From: Chloroflexi bacterium RBG_16_60_22
GTDB taxonomy: Bacteria; Chloroflexota; Dehalococcoidia; Dehalococcoidales; RBG-16-60-22
Length of the DNA stretch: 6,760 bases
Direction: 5' to 3'
NCBI GenBank assembly: GCA_001796935.1
Contig: MGNX01000020.1
Span: forward strand, 1-6,760
The position numbers and the translations under genes were made by a program. Within the stretch, counting starts at the first letter, position 1, and each line of letters begins with the position of its first letter. The notes under the pieces were generated by a model. The model was not told the DNA's origin and ran no database searches. It saw only the letters and a program-made list of their open reading frames with translations. Shown piece by piece: positions 5,415 to 6,760 of this stretch.

Positions 5415-5540
5415 ATTTTCACTCCGAGGGCGGTCGGGTGGGAATAGATATCTACGAGGGGGGTTGGGGAAAGGTAAAGCTAATCAGCCGGATAACGGCA
5501 GGACCCCCTCTACCCCGCCTAGAAATCACCGCGGGGCTGG
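5415..5540. other. G-rich intergenic stretch upstream of the amidohydrolase promoter
   Basis: No gene is visible. The stretch has plus-strand G runs at 5428-5430, 5436-5438, 5440-5442, 5458-5463 and 5466-5469. It also has a perfect 10-bp palindrome TAGATATCTA (5445-5454) and a 6-bp inverted repeat CCCCGC/GCGGGG (5513-5518, 5531-5536) that brackets the expected -35 position. The palindrome could be an operator half-pair, but nothing else supports that. Confidence 0.3.
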
Positions 5541-5548
5541 GTTATAAT
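5520..5548 (+). promoter_or_regulatory. Candidate promoter of the amidohydrolase
   Basis: A perfect TATAAT lies at 5543-5548. At the standard 17-bp spacing the -35 position (5520-5525) reads TAGAAA, which is a poor match, so the promoter may need an activator or use another sigma factor. Predicted transcription starts near 5555, the first base of a strong hairpin. Confidence 0.5.
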
Positions 5549-5554
5549 TATCAT

Positions 5555-5577
5555 GGCATGAGGTTTCGCCTCATGCC
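5555..5577 (+). promoter_or_regulatory. 5'-terminal mRNA hairpin before the amidohydrolase
   Basis: GGCATGAGG (5555-5563) and CCTCATGCC (5569-5577) form a perfect 9-bp stem with loop TTTCG. The palindrome places an ATG in each arm, both in the frame of the downstream gene. No T-run follows, so this is not a terminator. It sits at the predicted 5' end of the transcript and just before the Shine-Dalgarno, where it could protect the mRNA or mask the two upstream ATGs. Confidence 0.55.
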
Positions 5578-5578
5578 G

Positions 5579-5588
5579 AAGGAGGAGG
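5579..5588 (+). promoter_or_regulatory. Ribosome binding site favouring the TTG start of the amidohydrolase
   Basis: AAGGAGGAGG is a near-ideal Shine-Dalgarno ending 5 nt before TTG 5594. In-frame ATGs at 5558 and 5573 exist, but they lie in the hairpin arms and lack a comparable accessible site. Confidence 0.65.
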
Positions 5589-5593
5589 TTGAT

Positions 5594-6760
5594 TTGGACA
5601 TCGGGGAAGTGAAGGACGCCATCGGGGCCGAAATCGACGCCTGCCACCGCGAGCTCGGGGAATTGAGCCGGAAAATACACGATAACCCCGAGGTGGCTTT
5701 CCGGGAGCAGCAAGCCGCGGAGGTGCTGACGGCTTACCTGGAAAAAAACGGGTTCCGGGTGGTGAGGGGAATCTGCCGCCTGCCGACGGCCTTCCGCGCA
5801 AAGTACGGTCGGGGCCGGCCGGTGGTGGCTTTCCTGGCCGAGTATGACGCTTTGCCCAAGCTGGGGCACGCCTGCGGCCATAACCTGATTGCCACCAGCG
5901 CCGTCGCCGCCGGCGTGGCGTCAAAGAAAGTGGCGGATGGCTGCGGCGGCAGCGTCATGGTCTTCGGCACCCCCGGCGAGGAGCTCTACGGGGGCAAGGC
6001 CATCATGGTGGAGCGGGGCGCCTTCAGGGGCGTGGACATGGCGATGATAGCTCACCCGGGGGGCGGCAACCGGGTAGTGATGAATACCCTGGCCTGCGAG
6101 ACCCTGGAGGTGGAGTTCCGGGGTAGGGCGGCCCATGCCGCCGCCCAGCCCGAGGCGGGCATCAACGCCCTGGAGGCGATGGTCCAGTCCTATAACGCCA
6201 TCAACTCGCTGCGGCAGCACATCCGGGACAACTCCCGCATCAGCGGCATCATCACCGACGGCGGCGAGGCGGCCAATATCGTCCCGGCCCACACCGCGGC
6301 CACCTTCATCGTGCGCGCCGCGGAAGATGCCTACCTGGAAGAGCTGAAGGAGAAGGTCATCAACTGCTTCGCTGGCGCGGCCGCCGCCACTGGTGCTAAA
6401 CTGGAATACAGGTGGGGTGAACACTACGCCGCCATGCGCAACAACCTGACCATGGCAGGCCTGTTCCGCCTTAATATGAGGTCGCTGGGACGCAGCATAC
6501 CGCTGGGAGACGAGACCCTGATGAATTTCAGCACGGACGTGGGCAACGTCAGCCGGCTGGTCCCCACCATCCAGCCGCTGGTGGCCATCGCGCCCGGCGG
6601 CGTCATGATACATTCGCCGCGGTTCGAGAGGGCGGCGGCCACGGAGAAGGCGCTGGACATCATGCTCGATGCCGCGCGGGCCATGGCCATGACCGCCGCC
6701 GATATCCTCGGGAATAAGGAGACGGCGGCTAAGGTAAGCGAAGAGTTCAGGAAAGGTAAA
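5594..6760 (+). CDS. M20-family metallo-amidohydrolase/peptidase, ACY1L2/PM20D2-like (3' end cut by window edge)
   Basis: This is a cytosolic-looking metal-dependent amidohydrolase that cleaves an amide or peptide bond of a small substrate; the exact substrate cannot be read from sequence. There are 389 codons without a stop up to the window edge. Numbered from TTG 5594, the metal-site motif is AEYDALPKLGHACGHN (82-97), with Cys94 and His96 as probable ligands. GTPGEE (125-130) supplies the catalytic Glu and a metal-binding Glu. AHPG (His154) and HSPRF (His340) give the remaining likely ligands. The dimerisation domain is marked by GRAAHAAAQPEAGINALEA (from 177). AEYDALPxxGHACGHN is typical of the ACY1L2/PM20D2 branch, related to AbgB. 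No signal peptide or membrane segment is seen. Family length is about 390-440 aa, so the stop is probably close. Start choice is uncertain: TTG 5594 has the best ribosome binding site, while in-frame ATGs at 5573 and 5558 would add 7 or 12 residues. It is transcribed divergently from the nusA operon, with no evident functional link. Confidence 0.9.
   Translation, partial: MDIGEVKDAIGAEIDACHRELGELSRKIHDNPEVAFREQQAAEVLTAYLEKNGFRVVRGICRLPTAFRAKYGRGRPVVAFLAEYDALPKLGHACGHNLIATSAVAAGVASKKVADGCGGSVMVFGTPGEELYGGKAIMVERGAFRGVDMAMIAHPGGGNRVVMNTLACETLEVEFRGRAAHAAAQPEAGINALEAMVQSYNAINSLRQHIRDNSRISGIITDGGEAANIVPAHTAATFIVRAAEDAYLEELKEKVINCFAGAAAATGAKLEYRWGEHYAAMRNNLTMAGLFRLNMRSLGRSIPLGDETLMNFSTDVGNVSRLVPTIQPLVAIAPGGVMIHSPRFERAAATEKALDIMLDAARAMAMTAADILGNKETAAKVSEEFRKGK

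Noticed and set aside
5303..5415. Possible CRISPR array from the regularly spaced palindromes.
   Set aside because: The units are not identical, the spacing is short and uneven, there are no uniform spacers, and no cas gene is present.
5428..5469. Possible G-quadruplex on the plus strand.
   Set aside because: Several G runs exist, but any four-run combination needs a loop of about 15 nt, so a canonical quadruplex is not supported.
5921..6613. Minus-strand open frame of 230 codons at the right.
   Set aside because: It is antisense to the M20 amidohydrolase, whose metal-binding motifs are complete on the plus strand.

Overview
The window carries the core of a bacterial transcription/translation operon on the minus strand (nusA, ylxR, infB, rbfA, truB in transcription order, running from position 4964 down past position 1). 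A divergent plus-strand M20-family amidohydrolase starts near 5594 and runs off the right edge. The DNA is GC-rich with compact gene spacing. The gene order, the short IF-2 (615 aa), the long charged C-terminus of NusA and the abundant short palindromic repeats beginning GTCATTGCGAG and GTCATTCTGAG suggest an environmental Chloroflexota, most likely Dehalococcoidia. That assignment is inferred from resemblance, not demonstrated.

Region by region on the left: 1-860 is truB without its last residues. 861-1000 is a spacer holding a REP-like hairpin element inside the operon. 1001-1354 is rbfA and 1374-3221 is infB. 3221-3514 is ylxR and 3498-4964 is nusA. nusA/ylxR overlap by 17 nt and ylxR/infB by 1 nt, so translation of these three is probably coupled. 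The operon joins a transcription elongation/termination factor (NusA), an RNA-binding partner (YlxR), the initiation GTPase IF-2, a 30S maturation factor (RbfA) and the tRNA psi55 synthase (TruB). rimP, the usual first gene, is not next to nusA here.

The 4965-5593 divergent intergenic region is the most information-rich non-coding part. Its nusA side has a good sigma70-type promoter (extended -10, 17-bp spacer). After it comes a leader of about 89 nt containing an intrinsic-terminator-like hairpin with an interrupted U-tract and a second hairpin over the nusA Shine-Dalgarno. This layout fits autoregulation of nusA by attenuation. The middle holds a second REP-like element and an array of three CCCTTT-cored palindromes. 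The right side has a TATAAT box and a perfect 9-bp hairpin at the predicted 5' end of the amidohydrolase mRNA.

Three genes use non-ATG starts: truB TTG, infB GTG and probably the amidohydrolase TTG. I found no mobile-element gene, CRISPR array, defence system or RNA gene. The best candidates for follow-up are the nusA leader and an Asp-to-Asn change in the IF-2 P-loop.
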